Assembly (NCBI GenBank): GCA_002394205.1
Contig: DGTC01000024.1
Coordinates: forward strand, 32,339 to 96,338
Source of the DNA: Lachnospira sp. UBA4346
GTDB lineage: Bacteria > Bacillota > Clostridia > Lachnospirales > Lachnospiraceae
Reading direction: 5' to 3'
Length of the DNA stretch: 64,000 nt
Part shown: positions 1-9,594 of the stretch, one piece after another
Layout: each line of letters opens with the position of its first letter
Position numbering within the stretch: position 1 is the first letter of the stretch
Notes under the pieces: generated by a model
What the model was told of the DNA's origin: nothing
The model's input: the letters and a program-made list of their open reading frames with translations, nothing else
The model's database searches: none
Translations under genes and position numbers: made by a program

Positions 1-334
1 CAGGCATCTGTGTATTTCGATAAGCGGCCGGCAATGTTGACGCAGCATCTGCCTGCAAATCGTCCAGAGAATATATTTGAGCCGACGGATGCAGACTTTG
101 TGGCTGTTCATCCTCGTCTAATTCCAACTGTCCAAACATTTCAGATGCAACTTGTTCTTCACTTTCCTGATTCTGCTGCATATAATCCTGTAATTCGTCA
201 TTATATTCTGCAATCTCATACGTTGTCTCAGTGAATTCCCGTGCTGATACATTCCATATTGGTGTCATAATCATACCGGCTGTTAATACACCAGCAAGCA
301 CTTGTCTAAACTGTTGTAACCAAAATTTTCTCAT
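1..334 (-). CDS. Secreted protein, N-terminal part only (runs off the left edge)
   Basis: The minus strand is open from an ATG at 334 to the window edge, about 111 residues. A GAAAGGAA ribosome site lies just upstream. The protein starts with a basic stretch and a hydrophobic segment (VLAGVLTAGMIM) and has a likely signal-peptidase site after NVSA, near residue 31. An acidic, Gln-rich linker follows. The last visible residues, LPAAYRNTQMP, resemble the lead-in to the catalytic domain of C1-type cysteine peptidases, but the catalytic residues are outside the window, so that is only a guess. It is probably exported to the cell surface. Confidence 0.6.
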   Translation of the reverse strand, partial: MRKFWLQQFRQVLAGVLTAGMIMTPIWNVSAREFTETTYEIAEYNDELQDYMQQNQESEEQVASEMFGQLELDEDEQPQSLHPSAQIYSLDDLQADAASTLPAAYRNTQMP

Positions 335-438
335 TCTGTATTCCTTTCAAAATAATGTATTTCATCATGGACAAGCCTATTTCAAAATCCTATTCTTCAT
401 TATAAATTTTTATAAACAAAAAGTGATTTGTCATAAAG

Positions 439-489
439 CAAAAACGGGGTGAAATATCATATACATTGCCGTATATAAATTTCCACCCC
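439..489 (-). terminator. Rho-independent terminator after purC
   Basis: Arms GGGGTGAAAT and ATTTCCACCCC pair with one bulge around an AT-rich inner stem. On the minus strand a T-rich run follows at 444-439. It lies about 50 bp past the purC stop. Confidence 0.7.
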
Positions 490-541
490 ATCCTAGAATT
501 TATATTGATTCTATTGATTGAAATATCATCTTCATTTAAAA

Positions 542-1414
542 TTAATTAAATGCCTTACCAGTCAATAATTCAAATGCTTCCTTATACTTTGCAATTGTCT
601 TATCAATGACATCATCCGGAAGCAAATAGTCACTGTCCGGATTGGCCTTTAACCAGTCTCTTACGAACTGCTTATCATAAGAAGGCTGTGACTTACCTGC
701 TTCATATCCTTCTAATGGCCAGAATCTTGAGCTGTCCGGTGTAAGCATCTCGTCACCAATCACAACATTACCTTCTTCATCAAGACCAAATTCAAACTTT
801 GTATCTGCAATAATTATTCCCTTGCTTAATGCATATTCTGCACACTTCTTATAAAGATTAATTGTACAATCTTTAATCTGTGTTGCATAATCTCTTCCCT
901 TACCAGGATATAACTTTTCTAATACTTCAACACTCTGTTCAAATGAGATATTCTCATCATGGTCACCGAGTTCCGCCTTTGTACTTGGTGTATAAATTGG
1001 TTCCGGAAGCTTGTCTGATTCCTTTAATCCTTCCGGAAGTTCAATACCGCATACCTTACCGGTCTTTTTGTAGCTTTCCCAGCCGCTACCTGTAATATAT
1101 CCGCGAACGATACATTCGATTGGAAGCATTTCAAGCTTCTTACACATCATACTGTTACCATCATACTTTTCATTCTGGAAAAATTCCGGCATATCCTTAA
1201 CATCAACTGAAAGCATATGATTCTTTAAGATATCCTTTGTGTAATCGAACCAGAACTTAGACATCTGTGTTAAGATTGCACCCTTGTCTGTAATCTTGTT
1301 CTTTAAGATATGATCAAATGCTGATATTCTGTCTGTTGCAACAATAATCAGGCTGTCCCCGTTGTCATATACTTCTCTTACTTTTCCTTCCTTGAATGGC
1401 TTAAATTCCTGCAT
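542..1414 (-). CDS. purC: Phosphoribosylaminoimidazole-succinocarboxamide synthase (SAICAR synthetase)
   Basis: PurC joins aspartate to CAIR with ATP in de novo purine synthesis. The N-terminus has the family nucleotide-binding strand (EGKVREVYDNGD), then ATDRISAFD, and the central IECIVRGYITGSGW block with PEPIYTPSTKAELGDHDENIS. At about 290 residues it is the longer form, as in yeast Ade1 and many Clostridia. A start at 1432 is also possible, but the ATG at 1414 has GGAGG upstream while 1432 has no clear ribosome site. It lies downstream of purF on the same strand and is followed by a terminator. Confidence 0.93.
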   Translation of the reverse strand: MQEFKPFKEGKVREVYDNGDSLIIVATDRISAFDHILKNKITDKGAILTQMSKFWFDYTKDILKNHMLSVDVKDMPEFFQNEKYDGNSMMCKKLEMLPIECIVRGYITGSGWESYKKTGKVCGIELPEGLKESDKLPEPIYTPSTKAELGDHDENISFEQSVEVLEKLYPGKGRDYATQIKDCTINLYKKCAEYALSKGIIIADTKFEFGLDEEGNVVIGDEMLTPDSSRFWPLEGYEAGKSQPSYDKQFVRDWLKANPDSDYLLPDDVIDKTIAKYKEAFELLTGKAFN

Positions 1415-1543
1415 AATTTCTTTATCCTCCATTAATCTGTATCGTTATTTTGTATTCATCCTATCCGTATCTGAATGAATCTAACGTCATCTTATTTAGT
1501 ATAGCATAAATATACAACATTGTGAATATATGAATTTGATTAC

Positions 1544-2983
1544 TTAACCCATCTCTCCACGAATATCCTGCTTTGGCGGCTCAATTGGATAATTTCCGGT
1601 AAAGCATGCATCGCAAAATCCCGTCTGCCCACAAATCATTTCGCTCAACTGAGATGTTTCAAGATACCCCAACGAATCTGCACCGATCCTTTTGCAGATT
1701 TCATCAACACTATTTCCTGATGCAATCAACTGATCTTCTGATGGAATATCTGTTCCAAAATAACATGGATGCAAAAATGCCGGTGAACTGATTCTTACAT
1801 GTACTTCTGTTGCTCCGGCATTCTTTAATAACGATACAATTCGCGCACTCGTCGTACCTCTTACAATCGAATCATCAATCATAATCACACGTTTGCCTGC
1901 AACCGCTTCTTTTAAGACATTCAATTTTACCTTGACGCTCGATTCTCTTTGTGCCTGCTTCGGCTTAATAAATGTTCTTCCAACATAATTATTCTTAATA
2001 AATGCATTGCCGTAAGGAATTCCTGATTCCATAGAATATCCGAGTGCCGCTGCATTTCCCGACTCTGGAACCCCTACTACTAAGTCTGCTTCAACAGGAT
2101 GTGTCTTTGCTAAGATACGTCCTGCATTTACTCTGGATTCATACACACCCATTCCGTCAATCTTACTATCCGGTCTTGCAAAATAAATATATTCAAATAT
2201 ACATCTGGCCGTATTCGACTGTGCCATCGACATATCAGACTGAATTCCATCCTTCGTAATCGTTACAATTTCACCTGGAAGTACGTCTCTCACAAATTCT
2301 GCACCGATGGTATCAAGTGCACATGTTTCAGATGAAAGATAATATGTATTGTCTCTCTTTCCAATACATAACGGCTTAAATCCAAACGGATCTCTTGCTC
2401 CAATTAACTTTCTCGGGCTCATTACAATCAAAGAATATGCACCTTTTATTTTCTTCATTGCACCACGTACCGCTTCTTCTACCGTTCCCACTTTCAAACG
2501 CTCTCTTGCAATCAAATAAGCAATAACTTCTGAATCAATCGTTGTCTGGAAAATCGCTCCCGTATAAGATAATTCTTCTCTAAGTTCAAGTGCATTAAGT
2601 AAATTTCCATTGTGTGCCATACCAAGCGTGCCTTTGACATAATTTAATACCAAAGGCTGTGCATTTTCTCTGGTACTGCTGCCTGCTGTCGAATAACGCA
2701 CATGACCGACTCCAATATTGCCCTTCAGACTTTCAAGTTTTTCTGCATCAAAAACTTCATTTACAAGCCCCATATCCTTGTAAGACAACACTTTCCCCTT
2801 CGGACCTTGTGTATCACTCACTGCAATACCACAGCTTTCCTGTCCTCTGTGCTGCAGCGCAAACAGCCCATAATAGATTGTTGATGCTACATCTTTTCCA
2901 TCAAAGTCATATGCGCCAAAGACACCACATTCTTCATGAATAGCATCTTCAACTTCTCCTGTGTGTTCCGGATTCTTTGCCAT
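1544..2983 (-). CDS. purF: Amidophosphoribosyltransferase
   Basis: PurF makes phosphoribosylamine from PRPP and glutamine, the committed step of purine synthesis. An 18-residue propeptide precedes the Ntn nucleophile Cys19 in EECGVFGAYD. The glutaminase half carries VRYSTAGSS and MAHNGNL, and the phosphoribosyl half carries the PRPP loop VIMIDDSIVRGTTS. Cysteines at CIFEYIYF, HPCYFGTD and FCDACF match the four ligands of the oxygen-sensitive 4Fe-4S cluster of the Bacillus-type enzyme. The start has a GAGGAAAG ribosome site. No guanine or PRPP riboswitch core is visible upstream. Confidence 0.95.
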   Translation of the reverse strand: MAKNPEHTGEVEDAIHEECGVFGAYDFDGKDVASTIYYGLFALQHRGQESCGIAVSDTQGPKGKVLSYKDMGLVNEVFDAEKLESLKGNIGVGHVRYSTAGSSTRENAQPLVLNYVKGTLGMAHNGNLLNALELREELSYTGAIFQTTIDSEVIAYLIARERLKVGTVEEAVRGAMKKIKGAYSLIVMSPRKLIGARDPFGFKPLCIGKRDNTYYLSSETCALDTIGAEFVRDVLPGEIVTITKDGIQSDMSMAQSNTARCIFEYIYFARPDSKIDGMGVYESRVNAGRILAKTHPVEADLVVGVPESGNAAALGYSMESGIPYGNAFIKNNYVGRTFIKPKQAQRESSVKVKLNVLKEAVAGKRVIMIDDSIVRGTTSARIVSLLKNAGATEVHVRISSPAFLHPCYFGTDIPSEDQLIASGNSVDEICKRIGADSLGYLETSQLSEMICGQTGFCDACFTGNYPIEPPKQDIRGEMG

Positions 2984-3013
2984 TTTCTTTCCTCGATTCT
3001 GTCTGACGGCTTT

Positions 3014-3032
3014 ATTGTATTATGTATACAAT
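3014..3032. promoter_or_regulatory. Inverted repeat upstream of purF
   Basis: Arms ATTGTAT and ATACAAT are separated by 5 bases, about 30 bp upstream of the purF start. It could be part of the promoter or an operator. The remainder of 2984-3274 shows no other recognisable signal. Confidence 0.3.
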
Positions 3033-3274
3033 AAAACGCATCATAACCTGTTGATTTTCAATTGTTCATTCTGTCAGATGTACTTTTTCTTCACGAAAGC
3101 AAAAATACACAAGCATTATATAACAGCATTTTTTCAAAATCAATACTTGCTGTTTGTCTTGCCTGTGTATCTTAAATCTTTAATCTAAAAGGGGAAATAT
3201 CTCCTTCTACCCGGGTTTCTTTTCTTTATTTTCTTAATGTAAATTCAACAAATGTACACTCTGCCGCTTATATT

Positions 3275-4986
3275 TTACGCTCGCGCGTACCCCCCCGAAC
3301 AGATCATACGTTCGAATTCTTCTGTCGGCATTGGCTTATAATAATAGAATCCCTGACAGTCTTCATATCCAATTTTCAATATCAAATCGCGCTGCTCTTT
3401 GTTTTCAACACCCTCCACGATTACATCCATATCTAACAACTTTGCCATATGATAAATGGACTCCATAATATGAATTCCTTTTTCATTCATGTTAGACATT
3501 AAAAATCTCTGATCAATTTTAATTACATCAATCTCTGCAGTCTGCAGCATATTAAATGACGAGAAGCCACTTCCAAAATCATCCATTAAAACTCGAAATC
3601 CCAACTTACGCAATCGACTCAGTTCTTTGTTGAGCTTTTCGGTATTTTCCTCAAATGCACTCTCCGTAATTTCTATTTCAAGCCACTGTGGGTTCAGTTG
3701 ATATTTCTGCATCAAATATTCAAAATAATCTGCAACATTCATGAAATGGACATCCACTCTTGATACATTAACAGATACCGGAAGCGGTTCCTGACCACGG
3801 TCAGCCGTCTTTCGCAGCCATATACAGACTTCTTCCCATATATATCGATCAACTGCAACAACGTATCCGTTCTTCTCCATCGGTTCAATAAAATCCTCCG
3901 GCGGAACAATTCTGCCGTTGTGTTTCCAACGCACCAACGCCTCTGAACCAATAACGTTTCCTGTACGCATTTCAACTTTTGGCTGTACATAAAAGAAAAA
4001 TTCCTTATCCTTAAGACTTTGTGAAACATTCATCAATAAAATCTGCGTATCTCTTAACTTCTGATATTTTAACGCATCATAAATATTAACATGTTCCATA
4101 AATTTCCCACGGATATCCGATAATGCCAGCAGTGCATGATCGTACCGGTCTGATTCTAGCTCCTGCAAATCCTCACTGATATGAATTCCTAATGCAGGCG
4201 CAAAGCCTTCTGCATATTCCGTATACGCAATTTCTTTCTCTATTTCTTTACAAATTTCATCCTCCGACACTTCATCTGCAAAAAATACGACGCAGAATTC
4301 ATCACTTCCCATATAATTGGTTCTTCCACCATAATTGTCTACAAAACGAACCACCGAAGCATAACATTTTTCAAATATTCATCTCCTGCATCTCTGCCAA
4401 AAATATCATTATAGAGTTTAAAATTATTAATATCACATGCAACGGTAACAATATGTTTTGGCTGTACTTGCTTGACCCATTCATCAATCATCTGAAAGAA
4501 ATTTTTCTCTTGTTCAAACAATGACACGGCACTGGTATGTAAAAAACTGCTCCGTTCTAATTTTCTTTCTTCTTCCGTTAATAAACCTGTCATACAAATT
4601 AACACAGGCTCGTCCCCTGCATCATCAAATAAAATCACCTGTATTCGAATATAAAGATATTCTTCTTTATCCGACTTAATCCGAAACACCTGTGAAATCC
4701 GCTTATTTGCATAAGGTCTGGTTAATTCCTGCATCAGGTGATTTACATCCCAGAACTCCTTGTATTTGTGTCTCTCTTCTATATGAATCAGGTGATCAAT
4801 CATATTCTGTACAACGTCGTAGAAATCTCCTTCGGGATATGCTCCTTGAATATAATTACTGTATAACATTTTATAATAATTAGACATTGGGTGAATTTCT
4901 ATCATTTCGTTAAATCCGAAACGTGATGATCTCATTTTTGTATTTTGCATCTTTCCTTTATCTGTCGTTATATTTTTGACACTCAA
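3275..4986 (-). pseudogene. GGDEF-EAL c-di-GMP protein split by a frameshift
   Basis: Two adjacent reading frames, 4986-4339 and 4354-3275, make one protein. The upstream frame has an unassigned N-terminal domain and the start of a GGDEF domain (CDINNFKLYNDIFGRDAGDEYL). The downstream frame resumes with SVVRFVDNYGG and a degenerate GSDEF motif, then a complete-looking EAL domain with SEALVRW, the ITESAFE block, MDDFGSGFSS and IVEGVEN. The break is at a run of five A on the minus strand (4371-4367); a sixth A would restore LKKCYASVVRF. The degenerate GGDEF suggests that the ancestor was a phosphodiesterase. It starts at a TTG one base after the upstream gene's stop codon. A sequencing error is the alternative explanation. 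Confidence 0.75.
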
Positions 4987-4987
4987 T

Positions 4988-6292
4988 TTATTTCTCCTTA
5001 TCTGAATAAATAGCCTCGCTGTTGTCCTGTTTTAAATTGATTTTATATCGATTGCGTCCGGATAATTTTGCCATATACAACGCATAATCTGTTCTCTTCA
5101 TCACATCATTGTAGAATTCGTCTGTTTCTTCAAAAACAGTAAATCCAATTGAGGATGTCATCGTAATTAGTTCTGTTCCTGTGTCAATTTCTATGGACTG
5201 AATTTTTTCAATTAATTCTTTTCCTAATGTGTTTACATTTTCTATGCCGTAATTAGGCAAAATGACAACAAACTCATCTCCACCCCATCGTATAATGGTT
5301 CCCTGCGACTTAATAACATGCGAAATTGCAACAACAAATTCCTGCAATGCATGATCACCTGCTTCATGTCCATATGTATCATTAATCTTTTTAAAATAAT
5401 CAATATCTAACATTGCAACAACTGCGCTTCCATTTCCATGTCTGCACTCATCACAATACCTAGACAACAGCCACTCTCCATACCGTCTAGAGCCTGCTCC
5501 TGTCAAATAATCCGCATTTAATTCAGATATCAGTTCTTTTGCTTTTGAATCATACTGTTTTCTTCTATAAGCCAATACCAATACAAATCCTAATACAACT
5601 GCCAGTTCCATAAGAATAATACCTAAAAACAGCAATTTTCTAGTCTTCGACTGCATCTGATTCACATAATTGTCAACTTCTTCTAAGTCAACGCCCATGC
5701 AAATAATCCAATTATAATCTGCATACAGCTTTGCAAATGTAAGTTTTGTAACCTGCCTGTCAGAATCTATTTTTTGAAATTGATAAACCTGATAGATTTC
5801 CCCTTCTTTTTTTATTCCTTCTAACTCTACCAGATACGGCTTATTTCCAACCGAATCCTCTTCATTCGTTGACAGCATCATTCCTTCTGTATCTTTTAGA
5901 TTTGCATGAATAATACGAATTCCATAATCATCTCCACCGTCATAATTAAGAACCTTATTAATCCATATATAAGAAGCGTCATTATATTCTGATGCATATA
6001 TCCAGTTACGCACATCATTTTCCAGCATTTCTTCTATCTGTTCCTCTGAAAAGCCTTCATTTGCATCACGTAAAATTTCCTGACGCTCATCTAAATTAAT
6101 AATAATATTATCTACAACATCTTCTAAATGTTTCTTTTTTATGTCTAATATTGAATCATATGCATACTGTGAAAAACGACGAACCAGCCAATGATATTCA
6201 AGGATAATTGCTGCAAAGACCGCTATAATAATCAACATCAAATGAATCACATGTTTTTTTCGTATCCAAAAGCATTGTATTTTCTGTGCCAT
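4988..6292 (-). CDS. Membrane diguanylate cyclase with extracytoplasmic Cache-like sensor
   Basis: It is predicted to make c-di-GMP from two GTP. A transmembrane helix at about residues 14-36 is followed by an extracytoplasmic region of about 180 residues with sCache-like features (SYIWINKVLNYDGG, ADYNWIICMGVDLEEV), a second helix at about 219-243, and a C-terminal GGDEF domain. The active site is intact: DIDYFKKINDTYGHEAGD, then RWGGDEF. The inhibitory RxxD site expected five residues before GGDEF is absent, so product inhibition is probably weak. The ribosome site is GGAGGGG. Its last codons supply the ribosome site of the split GGDEF-EAL gene, so the two form an operon. Confidence 0.88.
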   Translation of the reverse strand: MAQKIQCFWIRKKHVIHLMLIIIAVFAAIILEYHWLVRRFSQYAYDSILDIKKKHLEDVVDNIIINLDERQEILRDANEGFSEEQIEEMLENDVRNWIYASEYNDASYIWINKVLNYDGGDDYGIRIIHANLKDTEGMMLSTNEEDSVGNKPYLVELEGIKKEGEIYQVYQFQKIDSDRQVTKLTFAKLYADYNWIICMGVDLEEVDNYVNQMQSKTRKLLFLGIILMELAVVLGFVLVLAYRRKQYDSKAKELISELNADYLTGAGSRRYGEWLLSRYCDECRHGNGSAVVAMLDIDYFKKINDTYGHEAGDHALQEFVVAISHVIKSQGTIIRWGGDEFVVILPNYGIENVNTLGKELIEKIQSIEIDTGTELITMTSSIGFTVFEETDEFYNDVMKRTDYALYMAKLSGRNRYKINLKQDNSEAIYSDKEK

Positions 6293-6481
6293 GCCAATAT
6301 CCCCTCCCTGTACTTTCTTTTCTATCGTTGTATTTCTATTTATTTAACATACTATATTACTAATTAGCAGTCAATTTTCCTGCTCTTTTTTTATAAAAAG
6401 TTTATCTTCCCATTATGTTTTTTTCAATTTCATCGCTTTTTATCCTATTTTCTGCAAATACCTGTATATTATATATCTTAT

Positions 6482-6528
6482 AAAAAGGCTCCATCTTATA
6501 CATGATTATCCGTATAAAATGAAGCCTT
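6482..6528 (-). terminator. Terminator after the GH28 gene
   Basis: Arms of 17 bases (AAGGCTTCATTTTATAC pairing with GTATAAGATGGAGCCTT) are followed on the minus strand by TTTTT at 6486-6482. Confidence 0.8.
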
Positions 6529-6553
6529 CCTGCTCTAGTCAAATTGTTATATT

Positions 6554-7924
6554 TTAGACGAATTGGGTACGTTCCATCTGTACACCATCTCCTGTAATTT
6601 TCTGAGCTACATCTGCCTGAAAATAAGAATCTTCGACAGTAATATGGCAAATGGTATCTTCTCTGCCGGCAATCGGTTCTACCTTAATCGCACAGCCTGC
6701 GCCTATACAATTGATATTCTGAAAATGAATCTTCTGGAAATGTGGTACGTCTGCTTCGTCTGTCTGTGCAATCGTTTCATTTCTATTTAAAGAATTCAGC
6801 ACATAAGACATAGTAAGAATAATTGCTTCTTGCTTAATATTCATCATCTGAATATTCTCAACAAAAATATCTTCTACGACACCACCTCTGCCGAGTGCAC
6901 TCTTCATACGCACCCCGACATCTGTTCCAAGAAATGTACAATTCTCAACCAATACATGTCGAACGCCACGTGACATCTCACTGCCGATTACAAACCCTCC
7001 ATGTCCTTCATTGACAATACAGTCATGGATGTATACATTTTCACACGGTCCTTCAAATGCTCTGGCTTCTGCATTCTTACCGGATTTTAAACAAATGGCA
7101 TCATCGCCTGTCTCAAATACACAGTCGTGAATATGAACGCCATTGCAAGATTCTACATCAATACCATCTCCATTTTGTGCATAATATGGATTGTTGACAT
7201 GAACCCCTCGAACCGTCAGATTCTGACAGAAAAATGGATGAATATTCCATGCTGGTGAATTCATAAAGGTTGCGCCTTCTAGCAATACCTTATTACAGTG
7301 CTTTAAACTTACCATAACCGGACGGTAGAAATCGTAAAATGCTTCTGCACGCTTTAATGCATTTTCTTCATCTTTTTGGATATTCTTCTCATTTCCAAGA
7401 TATGCAGATTCTGTTGGAAGCCAAATGCCGCCTTCCTTTGTCTCAATAATATAGGTACTCTTTTTCTTGAGTGCTTCCCACTGACGCTCCGTCAATTTAA
7501 ACTGCTTAATCGGTCGCCACAAATCGCCGCTTCCGTCAATGACACCATCCCCACAAATGGCAATATTTTCTACGTGCTCTGCTGAAATTGGCGATACCGT
7601 ACGAATACATTCCTGTCCTTCATAATTTGTTAAAATCAATGGATATTCTTCCATATTTTTGGAAAATTTGAGCACTGCCTGCTTCTCTAAATATAAGCGA
7701 ACATTACTTTTCAATGTAATTGGTCCGGTTATCCACATTCCTGCTTCAATACGCACCGTTCCTCCACCAAGTTCAGAGATATGTGCAATTGCTTTGTTGA
7801 TTGCTGCTGCATTTGCCTTCGAATCTGCTAATGCACTGCAATTTTTCTTTGCACCAAATTCTGCTATCGTCACTGTTCTGTCTGCAAACTGCGGCACTTC
7901 TATGTTAAAATTTTCACGATTCAT
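6554..7924 (-). CDS. Glycoside hydrolase family 28 (polygalacturonase-like), cytoplasmic
   Basis: It hydrolyses galacturonide bonds of pectin or rhamnogalacturonan oligosaccharides. The right-handed beta-helix carries the GH28 catalytic motifs in order: NGDGID, GDDAICLKSG, NEGHGG and GVRMKSALGRGG. There is no signal peptide, so it probably trims imported oligosaccharides and acts as an exo-enzyme. An insertion at about residues 140-200 (WEALKKKSTYIIETKEGG) is typical of bacterial intracellular members. It stands alone with its own terminator. Confidence 0.9.
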   Translation of the reverse strand: MNRENFNIEVPQFADRTVTIAEFGAKKNCSALADSKANAAAINKAIAHISELGGGTVRIEAGMWITGPITLKSNVRLYLEKQAVLKFSKNMEEYPLILTNYEGQECIRTVSPISAEHVENIAICGDGVIDGSGDLWRPIKQFKLTERQWEALKKKSTYIIETKEGGIWLPTESAYLGNEKNIQKDEENALKRAEAFYDFYRPVMVSLKHCNKVLLEGATFMNSPAWNIHPFFCQNLTVRGVHVNNPYYAQNGDGIDVESCNGVHIHDCVFETGDDAICLKSGKNAEARAFEGPCENVYIHDCIVNEGHGGFVIGSEMSRGVRHVLVENCTFLGTDVGVRMKSALGRGGVVEDIFVENIQMMNIKQEAIILTMSYVLNSLNRNETIAQTDEADVPHFQKIHFQNINCIGAGCAIKVEPIAGREDTICHITVEDSYFQADVAQKITGDGVQMERTQFV

Positions 7925-8082
7925 ATCGTTCCTCCTACGCTTCTCATTTCAAAAATTTTATGCCTTTCCATATTTTCTTTAACATCTGAAATAAACATAA
8001 ATACAATTTTATTTAATTGTATCATTCTATCTGATTGGTGGCAATAGAACAACGTGTCATTTGCATATCCTTTCTAATCACT

Positions 8083-8123
8083 CAAAAAGCTGGCATTCTG
8101 CAACACCTGCAAAATACCAGCTT
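8083..8123 (-). terminator. Terminator of the aspS-gatCAB operon
   Basis: Arms AAGCTGGTATTTTGCA and TGCAGAATGCCAGCTT are followed by TTTTT on the minus strand, 30 bp beyond the gatB stop. Confidence 0.8.
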
Positions 8124-8153
8124 CCCATTCTTCTTTAGGATGTCTATCCTCTT

Positions 8154-9593
8154 CTATTCTGAAAGCAATTCCTGTAATAACTTATTTACCATGCCCGGAT
8201 TTGCCTTGCCCTGCATCGCTTTCATAGTCTGACCAACTAAGAAGCCGATTGCCTGCTTCTTACCGCCCTTATAATCTGCAACCGACTGTGGGTTATCTGC
8301 GATAACCTTCTCAACCGTTGCCTTTAAGGCACCTTCATCATTGACCTGCTTCAAGCCATTCTCTTCAATATACTTGTCAGGATCAATATCTTCATCAAAT
8401 ACCTTTGCAAATACTTCCTTTGCAACAGAGTTATTGATTGCACCATCTTCTACAAGCTGAATGAGCTTTGCAAGGTTCTCTGGTGAGAATGAAATATCCG
8501 CTGCATCCATTTCTTTTTCTTTTAACAGACGCATAACTTCACCCATAATCCAGTTAGAAACCTTCTTTGGCTGATTGCAGATAGCTGTTGTTGCTTCAAA
8601 GAGGTCTGCTAACTTCTTTGAATCTGTAATGATATTAATATCATACTCCGGAAGTCCGAATTCTTCCTTATATCTAGCCATCTTCTCTGTCTTAAATTCT
8701 GGCTGTGCTGAACGGATTCTTTCTAACCATTCATCACTGATATGGATTGGAACAAGATCCGGATCTGGGAAATAACGATAATCCTGTGCATCTTCCTTAG
8801 AACGCATTGCATAAGAATATTCCTTATTATCATCCCATCTTCTTGTTTCCTGAACAACCTGCTCGCCTGCTTCTAACAAGTCAATCTGTCTTGCAATTTC
8901 ATTTTCAATACATCTTGAAATCGCACTAAATGAATTCAAGTTCTTTGTCTCTGTTCTTGTACCGAATTCTGTTGCACCAACTTCACGTACAGACAAGTTG
9001 ACATCAGCACGCATCGAACCTTCCTGCAGCTTACAATCTGATACACCAAGATACTGCACAATCAGTCTTAACTTATCAAGGTAAGCGATAACTTCCTCAG
9101 CACTGCGCATATCTGGTTCTGATACAATCTCAATCAAAGGCACACCCGAACGATTATAATCTACCAAAGACACATCTTCCCAATCATCATGAACGAGTTT
9201 ACCAGCATCTTCTTCCATATGAATCTCATGGATACGAATTGGCTTTACTGTTCCATCTTCTAATGTAATATCTACATGTCCATCACGGCAGATTGGAAGA
9301 TATAACTGTGAAATCTGATAATTCTGTGCATTATCCGGATAGAAATAGTTCTTTCTATCAAACTTACAATTCTGTGTAATGGTACAGTTCGTTGCAAGAC
9401 CTACTGCTGCTGCATATTCTACAACCTGCTTATTGAGTACCGGAAGAGAACCCGGCATACCTGTACATACGGGACAAGTGTGTGTATTTGGCGCACCACC
9501 AAAAGCTGTTGAACAGCCGCAGAAAATCTTTGTCTTTGTTGCAAGTTCTACGTGTACTTCCAAACCTATGACTGTTTCATACTGTTTTGCCAT
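8154..9593 (-). CDS. gatB: Asp-tRNA(Asn)/Glu-tRNA(Gln) amidotransferase subunit B
   Basis: GatB binds mischarged Asp-tRNA(Asn) or Glu-tRNA(Gln) and activates it for amidation with ammonia from GatA. Its signatures are ETVIGLEVHVEL, NTHTCPVCTGMPGSLPVLN, FDRKNYFYPDNAQNYQISQ and GSMRADVNLSVR. The C-terminal GatB/YqeY domain (KQAIGFLVGQTMKAMQGKANPGMVN) binds tRNA. The length of 479 residues is standard. It directly follows gatA and is the last gene of the operon. Confidence 0.96.
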   Translation of the reverse strand: MAKQYETVIGLEVHVELATKTKIFCGCSTAFGGAPNTHTCPVCTGMPGSLPVLNKQVVEYAAAVGLATNCTITQNCKFDRKNYFYPDNAQNYQISQLYLPICRDGHVDITLEDGTVKPIRIHEIHMEEDAGKLVHDDWEDVSLVDYNRSGVPLIEIVSEPDMRSAEEVIAYLDKLRLIVQYLGVSDCKLQEGSMRADVNLSVREVGATEFGTRTETKNLNSFSAISRCIENEIARQIDLLEAGEQVVQETRRWDDNKEYSYAMRSKEDAQDYRYFPDPDLVPIHISDEWLERIRSAQPEFKTEKMARYKEEFGLPEYDINIITDSKKLADLFEATTAICNQPKKVSNWIMGEVMRLLKEKEMDAADISFSPENLAKLIQLVEDGAINNSVAKEVFAKVFDEDIDPDKYIEENGLKQVNDEGALKATVEKVIADNPQSVADYKGGKKQAIGFLVGQTMKAMQGKANPGMVNKLLQELLSE

Positions 9594-9594
9594 A

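Noticed and set aside
2984..3274. Guanine or other purine riboswitch before purF
   Set aside because: The conserved core elements could not be found on either strand.
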